DNA of 33,007 nt. Source: Chara braunii (lineage: Eukaryota > Streptophyta > Charophyceae > Charales > Characeae). Each line of letters opens with the position of its first letter. Position 1 is the first letter of the stretch. Below, piece after piece: positions 1-9,151 of this stretch. Both the position numbers and the translations under genes were made by a program. Where the stretch lies: the NCBI GenBank assembly GCA_003427395.1, contig BFEA01000569.1, forward strand, positions 39,543-72,549. Reading direction: 5' to 3'. The notes beneath the pieces are model-generated. The model saw nothing but the letters and a program-made list of their open reading frames with translations, did no database searches and was not told the DNA's origin.

Positions 1-708
1 CCATATCTCTGAGTTTTGAGTGGGCGCATGTCGCCAGTGTGCTGCGTTACTGTTTACATGTGTGAAAAGTGTGTTTGAAAACGAGTCTGATTGCAGAATG
101 TCCGGGACGGGTCCTACAGGGCCCGTGTGGCTACGCAGTATGCCACACCAACCCTGCAGGTCCTCAAAACAGGCATGTACTTCAATGGTAGTTACCATTC
201 AGCAACCAGGCATGTCCACACATTTGAGCACTACTGAGCCACCGCTTCACGCCCTGAGGAAATATATCCTGCAAATTCAAGGGTTTGAGGCTACCAACCA
301 AAATGGCAAACGGCTGGTGCCAGCAGCCAAAATCGTGCCCGTGCAGTTCGCTTTTTTCTTCACACACAGCACAAGCAGCCTTGCAAAACAGAATGCATCG
401 GATGCAGTGGTCGTTTAAACCACCACTGCATACGTAGTGATGACAAAGCTCCCTTCCAAGTGGCCTGCCACTTTCGCTAGTGGCCAAGGCCCTAACCTAC
501 CGGTAAGAGCAAGGACACTACTTTGGCTCGTGCAAACTGGTGGTTGTAAACCACCAGTACCTTTGGCATCCGGTTTCGACAAGTCCTGGCTTGTACCCGA
601 ACTTTCAGGAGGCCGCACCCGACGTTCATCAATCTGATCGGCTGCCGTCGTTTCGTTTCGGCTTCCTGAAAGGTCGGAGGCCGAGTATTTTCGAACCAAC
701 AAAGGTAC
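1..708. other. Non-coding stretch with small hairpins
   Basis: No convincing gene is visible; the open frames here are short, overlap on both strands and carry no recognisable motif. Two small inverted repeats stand out: ATGCAGTGGT at 402-411 pairs with ACCACTGCAT at 422-431, and CTGGTGG near 537-543 pairs with CCACCAG at 551-557. The sequence around 499-523 (ACCGGTAAGAGCAAGGACAC) recurs with changes near 883-905, so this area probably belongs to the same decayed repeat as the following module. Confidence 0.5.
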
Positions 709-1100
709 TGGTGGTTTAAGGTTTTGTAAATTGATCGTACTTCACTCAGGCAGGTCCTCCAAACGGGCAGGTGCTCAACGTTGGCATTCAGCCGCCCGAC
801 TGCAGTTCTTCAAAGTGGCCGGCGAATTCCTTCTTTTTTTCGCTGGCGACCCAGGCCCAAAGCCCAGTGTTCTTACTGCATATACCGGTAAGAGCAAGAG
901 CACTACTTAGTGCAAATTGGTGGTTTTAAGGATTTGTAAATAGATATTACTGCACTCAGGCAGGTCCTCCGAGCAGGCAGGTACTAGATGCTGACGTTCA
1001 GCCACCCGGCATGTACCCAGATGGTACTTCACTCAGGCAGGTCCTCCGAACAAAGAAGGTACTGAATGCTGGCATTTTAGCCACCAGGCAGGTGCTCAGG
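709..1100. repeat. Decayed repeated module, three partial copies
   Basis: A module beginning CACTCAGGCAGGTCCTCC occurs three times, near 743, 953 and 1031. Each copy is followed by a GGCAGGT(A/G)CT-like stretch and then a GCTGRCATTCAGCCACC-like stretch. Two of the copies are preceded by TGGTGGTTTAAGG..TTGTAAAT. The copies are diverged and unequal in spacing, so this looks like an old repeat or the remains of an LTR. No coding potential is seen. The interval from 1101 to 1378 holds nothing recognisable. Confidence 0.45.
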
Positions 1101-1378
1101 GCATACTCACACTAGGACTCGTTGACTAATTCATGCATGTCAATGCGTTCAGATGCATCCAGGTCTGGCCGTAAATGTGCTCAGATATATTTAGGTAGAG
1201 CTAGTGTGAGTACACCCTCAATTGCTGTGATTGTCACCATGGAATTGAAGTCCAATGGCAGCAAAACCTCCACTCTGATACGAAGGTCATTCATGGTCTG
1301 GGGATGCTGTGGAAAATATTGCCGATTCCAACCCCCCACCCCCTTTTCACCCCCTCTCTACCCTCCGCTCCATTCATG

Positions 1379-1382
1379 CACT
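1379..1382. other. Target-site duplication CACT (left copy)
   Basis: CACT lies directly before the 5' LTR and again directly after the 3' LTR at 10148-10151. Short duplications of 4-6 bp are normal for Ty3/gypsy integration. The match supports the LTR boundaries and shows that both LTRs belong to one insertion rather than to recombined copies. Four bases alone could match by chance. Confidence 0.6.
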
Positions 1383-2476
1383 TGCAGTAACCCTGTTCAG
1401 AAGTAGCCTGGGGCCCAGAACTCAGCCCCAGGCAACGCAGACCTGAGTCGGTCTGTGCTGGGCTGTGTGACCAAGACACGCCCAGGCCTGAGTCTGTCGC
1501 GAATGGCTGTGTGACCGAACGCTGCACACAGGAAATTCAAAGCTCAAAGTCAACTGTAGAGTCAAAGGTACCGCACCCAGGCCCTTGGTTGGATACACTC
1601 ACTTGTTGTGCGCAGGTACCCAGACAGCATCCAGGCCGGAGGGAATTCGGTTTCAGACCAATCTGGGCCCTTGTTTGCATTGAGATCTGGACAGTTGAGG
1701 GATGCAGCATCCGGGGTCCAGATCTGGCGTCAACGCTACATAAGCGCTGACTTCCTGGCTTTGACATTCATTCTGTCTTGCGTCAATGCTGACTTCACGC
1801 GTTGACGACGCGGTGCTGGCTCGACGCTGCGATGATGGTGGACGCTGGCTTTTGTGCTGGCATTTGTGAGATTGCGGCGACACGCTGCTGGCTGGGCATA
1901 GTGGCTGGCTGGCTACTGTCTTCAAGGCATGCTGACGTGGCAGCTGCCACGCGTTGTTGCTGATGTGGCTGCTGCCATGTGTTATATTGCTGGACTACGT
2001 GACCGGAACTGCTGTTCTGTTTCATCGTCACTTCAGGAGGAGATCAGGACTGTGGAAAGCTCGTGGATACGTACCTGTTGTCTTCATGTCGACATTGCCC
2101 CAGCGCTGATGAGGGACTGATTAGACGTGCCACGTGGCACATTGTAGCAGGACTTCGAATGTGTGTTCAGACTATTGATTATTTGAGGTGGCGATCGAGG
2201 AGGGATCCCGAAGCAGGAGCGGGCATTGTAAATTATTCCTCTCCTTTGTCTAATCTCCCTCCTCTCTCCTTCGTCTGTGTATGACTGTCTCATCTCATTC
2301 TTTCTGGACACGATTTTGATTATTGATAATCATCAGCGGCTCGATATTTTGGACTTGCATTGTTGACGAGTGTCTTCACGNTTCTGGACACGATTTTGAT
2401 TATTGATAATCATCAGCGGCTCGATATTTTGGACTTGCATTGTTGACGAGTGTCTTCACGATCTGGGTTCATTGCA
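1383..2476 (+). repeat. 5' LTR of element 1
   Basis: Begins TGCAGTAACCCTGTT and ends CATTGCA, giving the usual TG...CA termini, and matches 9152-10147. It is longer than the 3' LTR for two visible reasons: an 80-nt block (79-bp duplication plus N at 2381) and an 18-nt stretch near 1760-1778 absent from the 3' copy. A weak TATA-like CTACATAAG lies near 1735. It carries GCTGACGTGGCAGCTGCCAC near 1931, related to the motif array in the leader. Confidence 0.9.
2302..2460 (+). other. 79-bp exact duplication around an N (assembly join)
   Basis: Positions 2302-2380 and 2382-2460 are identical and separated by a single N at 2381. The 3' LTR has this segment only once. An exact duplication at an N is what results when two overlapping contig ends are placed side by side instead of merged, so the second copy is probably not in the genome. 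Confidence 0.85.
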
Positions 2477-2479
2477 ATT

Positions 2480-2492
2480 TGGTATCAGAGCA
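2480..2492 (+). other. Primer-binding site, tRNA-iMet
   Basis: TGGTATCAGAGCA starts 3 nt after the end of the 5' LTR. It equals the complement of the 3' end of plant initiator-methionine tRNA, the usual minus-strand primer of plant LTR retrotransposons. Confidence 0.9.
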
Positions 2493-2556
2493 TACTCCTG
2501 ATGATGATGCGCACTAGGTGAGTGATACGCGCATGTATGAAGTGATGACTACGCGA

Positions 2557-3117
2557 TCTGACGTGGACAACGACGACGAACGATTGTGAGACTGACGTGG
2601 AATACTGACGTGGAACAGGCTAGATGGCGAGGAGACCGATCCCGACGAGCGTCCTGACGTGGCAGTCGCGATACCGACCTGGAGTGAGCGTAGACCAGCC
2701 AGGATCGTGATATTGAAGTCGCGATCCCTTGCTGACGTGGCATACTTTGTGCCACGTCCAGGGACTTTGCCGCTGCAGATTGCTGACGCGGCAATCTCAC
2801 GTGAGACTTGGTCACAGTAAGATGCTGACATGGCCTTGGACGACGAAGCTGACTGCTGACGGGGCAGGGAAGGTTCATCACACCAGTCTCCTACGTGGTG
2901 ATCACCTGCTAACGTGGCATTTGCTCCATTGGCTGACGTGGCATTGTCTTGATTGGCTGGTACGGCGACGGTATCACAACAAGACACGTGGAAGTGGCAC
3001 GTGTGAAGGACAGAGGACACATTTGCTGACGTGGCATCCCCACTGCTGGTTGACTGGATATTGATGTGCTGACGTGGCAGGATCTGCTGTGTTGGCACGC
3101 CAGGGATGACACGTGGC
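2557..3117 (+). repeat. Leader array of GCTGACGTGGCA-like motifs
   Basis: At least a dozen copies or near copies of (G)CTGACGTGG(CA) lie at irregular spacing, for example near 2559, 2592, 2604, 2653, 2731, 2782, 2824, 2854, 2908, 2932, 3025 and 3068. An inverted copy (TGCCACGTCC) sits near 2750 and a related ACACGTGGCAG near 3109. The core combines TGACG(T), the bZIP/TGA-factor site, with ACGTGGC, an ABRE/G-box-like site. Open frames on both strands here are by-products of the repeat. A regulatory role is inference. Confidence 0.7.
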
Positions 3118-3577
3118 AGGCAGGTGTCTGCCAAATAAGAGCAGCACTCCGAAGACGACGGTGGTACGGCTGAGTGAAAGACTGATGAGACAGCTGTAGT
3201 GCCAGCTGTCACGAGGGGTGCAACATCGCATTGACACTAGGACGACACAGAGGGAAAGAAGAAGAAGGATTGCTGACAAACTGTTTTGCTGATATTGGCA
3301 TACTTACCTTGTCGTTTGCTGTGTTGTGGTGTTGTGCGCACTTACTCGTGTGTTGTATCTGATCAACACGGGCCTGAAGTGGTACCTGTACACTCTCGAG
3401 TAGGACGTCATCACACAGACAAAGAACAGCAATAGTTAGGAATAGAAATAATTTTATTTATTTATTTATTTATTTTTTCCTCTCCGGTTGTTAGAAATCT
3501 TGCTATTGTAGATTAGTGCGGCCATGGAATTTATTATTGTTTATTAATTGTTCATTGTGCGGCAGACGCACACCACG
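3118..3577 (+). other. Rest of element 1 leader
   Basis: Untranslated leader between the motif array and the first gag ATG. It holds ATACTTACCT at 3300-3309 (antisense splice-donor consensus) and a (TTTA)n tract near 3453-3475. No gene is seen. Confidence 0.55.
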
Positions 3578-5398
3578 ATGTCTTTTCTCTGGAATTCTAT
3601 GAAATTGTCAGTGCTTACTCGTTTTATTCCTCTTCTCTTCTACCCAGTCTCACTCATGTTCGCTGTTGATGAGGAGACTCCTGACCCCCGGACAAAGCAG
3701 CAAGTGAAAGAGCGGAAAAAAGTATTGATTGCCCGTTTGGACAAACTGATTTCTGAACTTCATGATGTCGGTGAAGATGTTGAGGCTCACGTCCGGAGCC
3801 TGTTCGATTTAAGAGCATTACATAATGCTATTGAATTGGCTGAGACAGGCACTGACGTCATTCAGATTCAGAATATACTAATCAAGTGTCGTCAGGCACT
3901 TGATAAGTATATCATGGATCAGCTCTCCAAGCTTGCTGACCGAAAAGAAGAAGGAGAAAGGGTTGTGTCTGAAGAAACCGTGGACGAAAATATCAGACAA
4001 CTTGAAGAAGCACTAGAGAGAGAGAAGAAGAGGAAAGAAGAATTGAGAAAGAAAAAAAGTGAACATCAAAAGCAGAAAATTCAAGAAATTAGACAAACTG
4101 TTCTCAAGACCGAAGGAGAAGAACAGGAAATTTCTTTGGCTCAGCTTGTGACTTACCTTGCCCACCTGGAAATGAAAATCGATCAGTATGGCGAACAGAT
4201 GCAGTCACAAATCGATGATGTGGCCGCCGGACTACGGATAATCACAAATCTGGTCAAGGGAAAGAACCAGGTAACGGAAAAGGTCAAGGAAGAAAAGACC
4301 GGAAAGCCAGAGAAACTAATGGGAGATGCCATGAAGTCTCTTACTGTAGAGACTCAGAAACCGAAAGAGAAGAAACCGGTAGAGAAGAAAGGACAACCTT
4401 CGAGTCGGCCGAAGTCTCCAAACGGAAAAAACGACCACACCACACAACCTGAGAAACCCAAGAGAAAGAAGAAGGTAAAAATGAAATTGCCTTTCACATT
4501 CTGCAACAAGAAAGATGAAAATTTATTGTTGTGGATTGTCGAGATTCAGACGTATTGTAGTAAGGCCCCTGTTGAAACCGATTCCCAGGTTGCTTTCTCT
4601 ACTTCTTATCTCGAGGGGGAATCTAAGGAATGGGTGTTGGCCGAAGCCAATGCGGCAGGGTTTGATGACATTCGGGAGTGGGCTGCAACATTGACTCTGA
4701 AGCAGTTCCTTGGTAAGATCAAGGAACGCTTCCTGGACAAAACGACCGACAAGGCCTTTGACCAGCTCACTACCATTGGTCAAAAACATTGGACCTCGGT
4801 AGAAGCTTTGTCTCGGGAAGTTGACCGGTTGTTGCAGGTTCCTGGATTGAACCTACAAGACAACCAAGTCTTGTACATCTATTCCCGTGCTCTGCCCGAG
4901 CCCATTCGTGGACAACTCATGGCAGAGTCCAAGTCAGGTAAGTACAATTATAGGCAGTTTCGAGACCTTGCTCTCCAACGAGAGCAAAGGACTTCTCAGG
5001 TAAAGAATTTGTACGCGTCTGTTGTGAAGTATGGTGGTGGTGCAGGTACAAGTGAGCGGATACTTTGGCGCTAAAAGTGTCAGGACCACACCCTTATGGA
5101 GAAGTGGCCATTGGAGGCCGAGGGTGTGGCAAGCAGCAGTGAGTCCGGGAAGGGGGAAGTCACTGCTGCTGTGGTCAACAAGGGAGGACCACGACCACCG
5201 GTAATGAAGAAGAAGAAACCACACTCGTTCCCAGAGCATTCTGGGATTGCGGTCGTGAAGCCATGGGAAAAAATGGGGATGTCACAAGAAACGTGGCAAG
5301 AAAGAATGGATAATGCACAGTGTCTGAAGTGTGGTACCCCAAGGCATGTGATTGCATGGTGCCCACTTATGAGTAACCCAAAAGCGAGCCGCCAATAG
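3578..5398 (+). pseudogene. gag: Gag polyprotein of element 1, one in-frame stop
   Basis: Structural capsid and nucleocapsid protein. The first ATG of the open frame is 3578. Residues about 9-29 are hydrophobic (SVLTRFIPLLFYPVSLMF), resembling a signal anchor. A long charged coiled-coil-like region rich in Lys and Glu follows (about 35-250), then a basic linker. The capsid domain of the retrotransposon-gag family begins near residue 300 (KLPFTFCNKKDENLLLWI) and runs to about 485. TAA at 5072-5074 interrupts the frame, but the same frame continues to 5398 and contains a CCHC zinc knuckle (CLKCGTPRHVIAWC, CX2CX4HX4C) that binds RNA in related proteins. The stop looks like decay, because element 2 has no stop at this point. 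A CAG|GTAAGTA splice-donor match lies at 4935-4944. Confidence 0.88.
5377..5398 (+). promoter_or_regulatory. Candidate -1 ribosomal frameshift site in gag/pro overlap
   Basis: The gag frame ends with TAG at 5396-5398. The protease frame is open from 5377, so the two overlap by 22 nt with pro in the -1 frame. The overlap begins with CCCAAAA at 5377-5383, read in gag as C CCA AAA, which fits the X XXY YYZ slippery rule exactly. After a -1 slip, reading continues into pro without a stop. I did not identify a firm downstream pseudoknot by eye. Confidence 0.55.
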
Positions 5399-6087
5399 GA
5401 GTAGCATTTGCTCCTACTGAATCTAAGGGTTTAGACCACGATGAAGGTAAGGCGCCTACTAACCCTTCCAACCCTTCGACTCGCATGGCAGAGGATGGTT
5501 CTTCTTCGGCCCATCGTCCGCAACACCCTTACCCTGTCTTATGTATTGTCTCTCTGGACGACTCTCTTGACGAGCTTGGTAACGAGTTGCTGGCACTACG
5601 AAGCTCGTGGGCTAAAAAATCTGAATCTAAGGGTGACCTACTACTCGCGGATATAGAGATTGCACATACACGTATAGGTGCACTATTAGACTCAGGATCA
5701 ACAAAATCCTACATATCCGAGAAGGCAATTCGCAAGTTGAATCTCGGAATGAAGATAAATAATTTATCTCGACCTATCACGCCGATCTTAGCTGACAAAA
5801 GCACGATCACTGTCTCACAATATGTTGATCGTGTGAAGTGTCGATTCCGTACCAAAGAAGGAAAAAGGATTCTACGCGAGGTATCCTTCTTGGTCGAAAA
5901 GAATTTACCCTTTGACTTGATTCAGGGAATCGACTGGCACGAGGAAGCCAACCCAGATATAAAGTTCAAAGAAAAGATTGTGCAGTTGCGTAATGCACAC
6001 TCTGAATTAAAACCAATTAAATTATTTCATAAGTCTGGCTCTGACTCTAATCTGTCTTTCTATTGTATGAGTTATCCAGCATTTTGA
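5377..6087 (+). pseudogene. pro: Retropepsin-like aspartic protease, element 1
   Basis: Would cleave the Gag-Pol polyprotein. The frame is open from 5377, with the first ATG at 5485. The active-site motif LLDSGSTKSYIS (D-S-G) is near 5686-5721, preceded by the typical beta-strand LLLADIEIAHTRIGA and followed by a flap-like stretch and FDLIQGIDWHEE, the ILGxDW-like C-terminal motif of Ty3-type proteases. The frame closes at TGA 6085-6087, where the RT linker continues in the same frame, so this stop is a nonsense mutation within pol. The protease core itself looks undamaged. It has no start of its own and would be made only by frameshift from gag. Confidence 0.85.
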
Positions 6088-6930
6088 TCAATGGTTTCAA
6101 AGAAAAGGTTGGAACAGGAAATGATGATGGTCTTAGTGAAGAAAGAAGATGAGTCCTCTACTTCCTATCCACCTTCAATTGAAAAATTCTTAGATGAATA
6201 AAAAAAATTATTAACTGAACCAACAGGAATAACAGAGCGTGCAATTAAGCACACCATTGAAATCATTCCTGGTAGTAAAATTCCCAAGGGTCCTACCTAC
6301 AGAATGTCTGCTAGGGAACTTGAGGAATTACAGAAACAACTGCAAGACTTATAAGAAAAACGATGGATTCGCCCTATCTCCTCTCCTTATGGTGCTCTTG
6401 TCTTATTTGTGCCCAAAAAGGAAGGTGAGTTGCATCTCTGTATTGATTATAGAGGGTTGAATGTCGTCACTGTCTGTATTGATTATAGAGGGTTGAATGT
6501 CGTCACTGTCTGTATTGATTATAGAGGGTTGAATGTCGTCACTGTTAAGAATGTCGAACCTCTTCCACGAATTGACGACTTACTTGACCAGTTACAGGGA
6601 TGCAGGTACTTTAGCAAGATCGACTTGAAATCTGGGTACCACCAGATCGAGGTGGAACCCTCCGATCAGCATAAGACCGCTTTCCGGACCAGATATGGCC
6701 ACTACGAGTTAGTGGTAATGCCCTTCGGATTAACGAATGCCCCTGCCACTTTTCAAAGGTCAATGAATGACTTGTTTCGCCAATGGTTGGATAAGTTCGT
6801 CATTGTCTATCTCGATGATATTCTAGTGTACAGTAAAACACTAGAGGATCATGAGAAGCACCTTCGTCTGGTGCTAGGGAAGTTGCGTGAGGGCAACTTC
6901 AAGATTAACCCAAAGAAGTTTGTTTGCTAA
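6088..6930 (+). pseudogene. pol (RT): Reverse transcriptase N-terminal part, element 1
   Basis: Same frame as the protease. It reads IKHTIEIIPGSKIPKGPTYR, the usual entry to Ty3/gypsy RT, but TAA codons at 6199-6201 and 6352-6354 break it. From 6355 the fingers and palm follow: [28 protein letters not shown] (triplicated), [15 protein letters not shown] with the first catalytic Asp, [20 protein letters not shown], and [12 protein letters not shown] with the YLDD metal-binding pair. Reading stops at 6930, after NPKK, because of a +1 or -2 frame change near 6918-6926; the polypeptide continues one frame over as [12 protein letters not shown]. Role: minus- and plus-strand cDNA synthesis. Confidence 0.92.
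6439..6546 (+). repeat. Three tandem 36-bp units inside RT
   Basis: Units at 6439-6474, 6475-6510 and 6511-6546 each encode [12 protein letters not shown] and are identical except for the last base of the third. Element 2 has this segment once ([12 protein letters not shown]). The repeats keep the frame but add 24 residues in the fingers/palm region. Confidence 0.95.
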
Positions 6931-8587
6931 GTCCGAAGTGTTATACCTAGGACACATAGTAAACGAAGAAGGTCTAAGGTCGGAAGAGAAAAAGATATCA
7001 GCAATTAGAGATTGGCCACAACCTAAGTCTATTACTGAACTAAAATCTTTCCTTGGTCTAGCTAGCTATTATAAAAAGTTTGTCAAAAACTTTTCACTGA
7101 TTGTTGCACCAATGCGAAGATTGTTAAAGAAAGAAACTATTTGGTTATGGGATAAGGATTGTGAGTCTTCCTCTCAGAAATTGAAGTATGCACTGACCCG
7201 CTATCCCGTCCTTAAGATTGCTGACCCGTCCTTGCCTTTCATTGTCACCACTGACGCAAGTCAGTATGGGATTGGCGTTGTTCTCCAGCGGGATGACAGC
7301 AAGGGCTACAGGCTCATAGAGTTTATGTTTGCACGACTGTCGTCGGAAAAGGTTGCCAACTCCACCGATGAAAGGGAGTTGTATGCCTTAGTCTATGCAC
7401 TAAACACGTGGAAGCACTACTTATTAGAGAGGCACTTTACTGTGTACTCAGACCACTCTACTCTAAAGTGGATAAAGACACAACCTAGGCTCTCTGATAA
7501 GCTGGTACGATGGTCTGTGTTTATTGATACCTTCGATTTTGAATTGAAAACGATCAAAGGTAAGTCTAATGTGGTTGCAGATGCATTGTCCAGACGGAGT
7601 GATTTCTTTGGTGCAATTGTCTCTTACTTGGATGTTGGGAATGACCTGAAAGACCAGATACGCCAAGGATATGCTACTGATCCTATCTTGAAACCAATCA
7701 TGGATATCCTTGTACGAGATCCGTCCCAACTACCCAACTATAGACTGATTGATGGATTGTTGTTCTTGATTGACCAAACCGAACAAAGATTGTATATTCC
7801 TCATAAGGAACAGATTAAGAGTCTGTTGATTGGGGAATGTCACAATTCTGAGGGTCATTTTGATTTCAAGAAAACATATGTTGAAGTCAGAGAACGTTTC
7901 AAATGGAAGGGACTGAAAGAAGATGTACTAACATATGTTCGTACTTGTTTAGTGTGTCAGAGAAACAACCCGTCGCATGAGAACCCCCTTGGACTTCTCA
8001 AGCCATTACCTATACCAAGCGAACCAGGTGAGTTTATCTCAATTGACTTCATGAGTTTGGTTAAAAGTCGCAACGGTAATAGTCAAGTGATGGTAATTGT
8101 AGATCGTTTCTCTAAATACACTATGTTTGTTTCCTTACCAGCAGAAGCGCGTACTGAACTTGTCATTCAGAAATTTCATATGCGATGGGTCACAGCGTAT
8201 GGGTTCCCTAAAACCATTGTGTTTGATCGAGATGTCAGGTTCACTAGTCTGCCATGACAAAAGTTGATGGAAGCTTATGGCACGTGGCTGACCATATCGT
8301 CAGGGAGACATCCCGAAACGAATGGCCAGAATGGACAGATGAACCGTCTGTGCCAACAACTTTTGCGCATGTATGTTAAACCCGATCAAATTGATTGGGA
8401 TGAGAACTTACCCAAAATTGCGAGTGCATATAACAACAGTGTCCACACTTCCACTGGACGAACCCCGAATGCACTTCACAAAAGGTGGAAACCTAGACGC
8501 CCCGTTGATGTACTAAAACGGGACCAGTTCCTTAGGTTGCCCCCAGGGACCCGAGAATATGCAATATTGTTTCAAAAGGACATTTAG
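6919..8587 (+). pseudogene. pol (RH-IN): RT end, RNase H and integrase of element 1
   Basis: Continuation of pol after the frameshift. RT thumb: LYLGHIVNEEGL and SFLGLASYYKKFV. RNase H: TTDASQYGIGVVL, ERELYAL, YSDHSTLKW and VADALSRRSD, with the expected acidic residues. Integrase: H2C2 zinc module (HNSEGH ... CLVCQRN), then the DDE core with SIDFMSL and VFDRDVRF. The codon for Trp after FTSLP is TGA (8255-8257); element 2 has TGG there. The glutamate of the catalytic triad is gone: codon 8333-8335 is GGA (NGQNGQMNR), where element 2 has GAA (NGQTEQMNK). A further TAG at 8585 closes the segment where element 2 reads Glu. The enzyme would be dead even without the stops. Confidence 0.92.
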
Positions 8588-9112
8588 AGAGTTAAAGATA
8601 ATATAAGGAAAGCTCAACTACGGATGATTGAACAAGCCAGCAAGCATCCTCGGCCGTCTACATTTAAAGAGGGTGATTTGGTTTGGGTAAAATCTAAAGA
8701 GTTTTCACTAGAGAACGATGTGTTCCAAAAATTGCTCCCTGTCTATTTTGGACCCTGGGAAGTTCTCAAAGTAATTGGAGATGCATAGGGACCGTCTTAT
8801 CGCATTGATATTCCCCCTCATCTCAACACATTTCCTGTCTTCACGCATCCAAACTGTTACCCTCTGTAGAAGGACACGAGTTCCCACACAGACCTTTTAT
8901 GATCCCGCCAAACATGGACGGCGGATACGAGGTAGACAAAATCATAGAGCATGGGTATTTTTCTACAGGTGGGCGTGGAGGACCCCAGAAGCAATTCAAG
9001 GTACGTTTTAAGTCTCAGGCACCATCTGAGGACAGCCGGGTTTAGTAAACGGGAACAACTTGAAACTGCTCCTGATATTGTCGCTGCTTATGAGCGAGGG
9101 TTAAAGTCTTAA
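8588..9112 (+). pseudogene. Integrase C-terminus and decayed chromodomain, element 1
   Basis: Continues integrase with EGDLVWVKSKEFSLENDVFQ and GPWEVLKVIGDA, the GPY/F-like module. TAG at 8786-8788 interrupts it. A one-base loss near 8842 shifts the frame before the ASKLLP motif; the next frame reads GHEFPHRPFMIPPNMDGGYE and VDKIIEHGYF, then QKQFKVRF, the beginning of a chromodomain that would bind modified histone tails. A two-base loss near 9040 removes the conserved Trp (element 2: DRWFTREELL), and the last part, KREQLETAPDIVAAYE, ends at TAA 9110-9112. The match to element 2 along its whole length supports the call. Confidence 0.8.
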
Positions 9113-9130
9113 ATATTCCTGAGGTGAAAC

Positions 9131-9151
9131 TCGAAAATGGGCCGGCAGGAA
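9131..9151 (+). other. Polypurine-like tract, element 1
   Basis: The stretch before the 3' LTR reads GAAAATGGGCCGGCAGGAA, interrupted by CC and C. Element 2 has the related AAACTAGGCCGGCGAGAG at the same place. By position this is the plus-strand primer site, but GGCCGGC is unusual for a polypurine tract. Confidence 0.5.

Noticed and set aside
2514-3212. 232-codon minus-strand frame in the leader of element 1
   Set aside because: Its PRQQ/ATSA-type repeats come from the inverse of the GCTGACGTGGCA motif array; there are no protein motifs.
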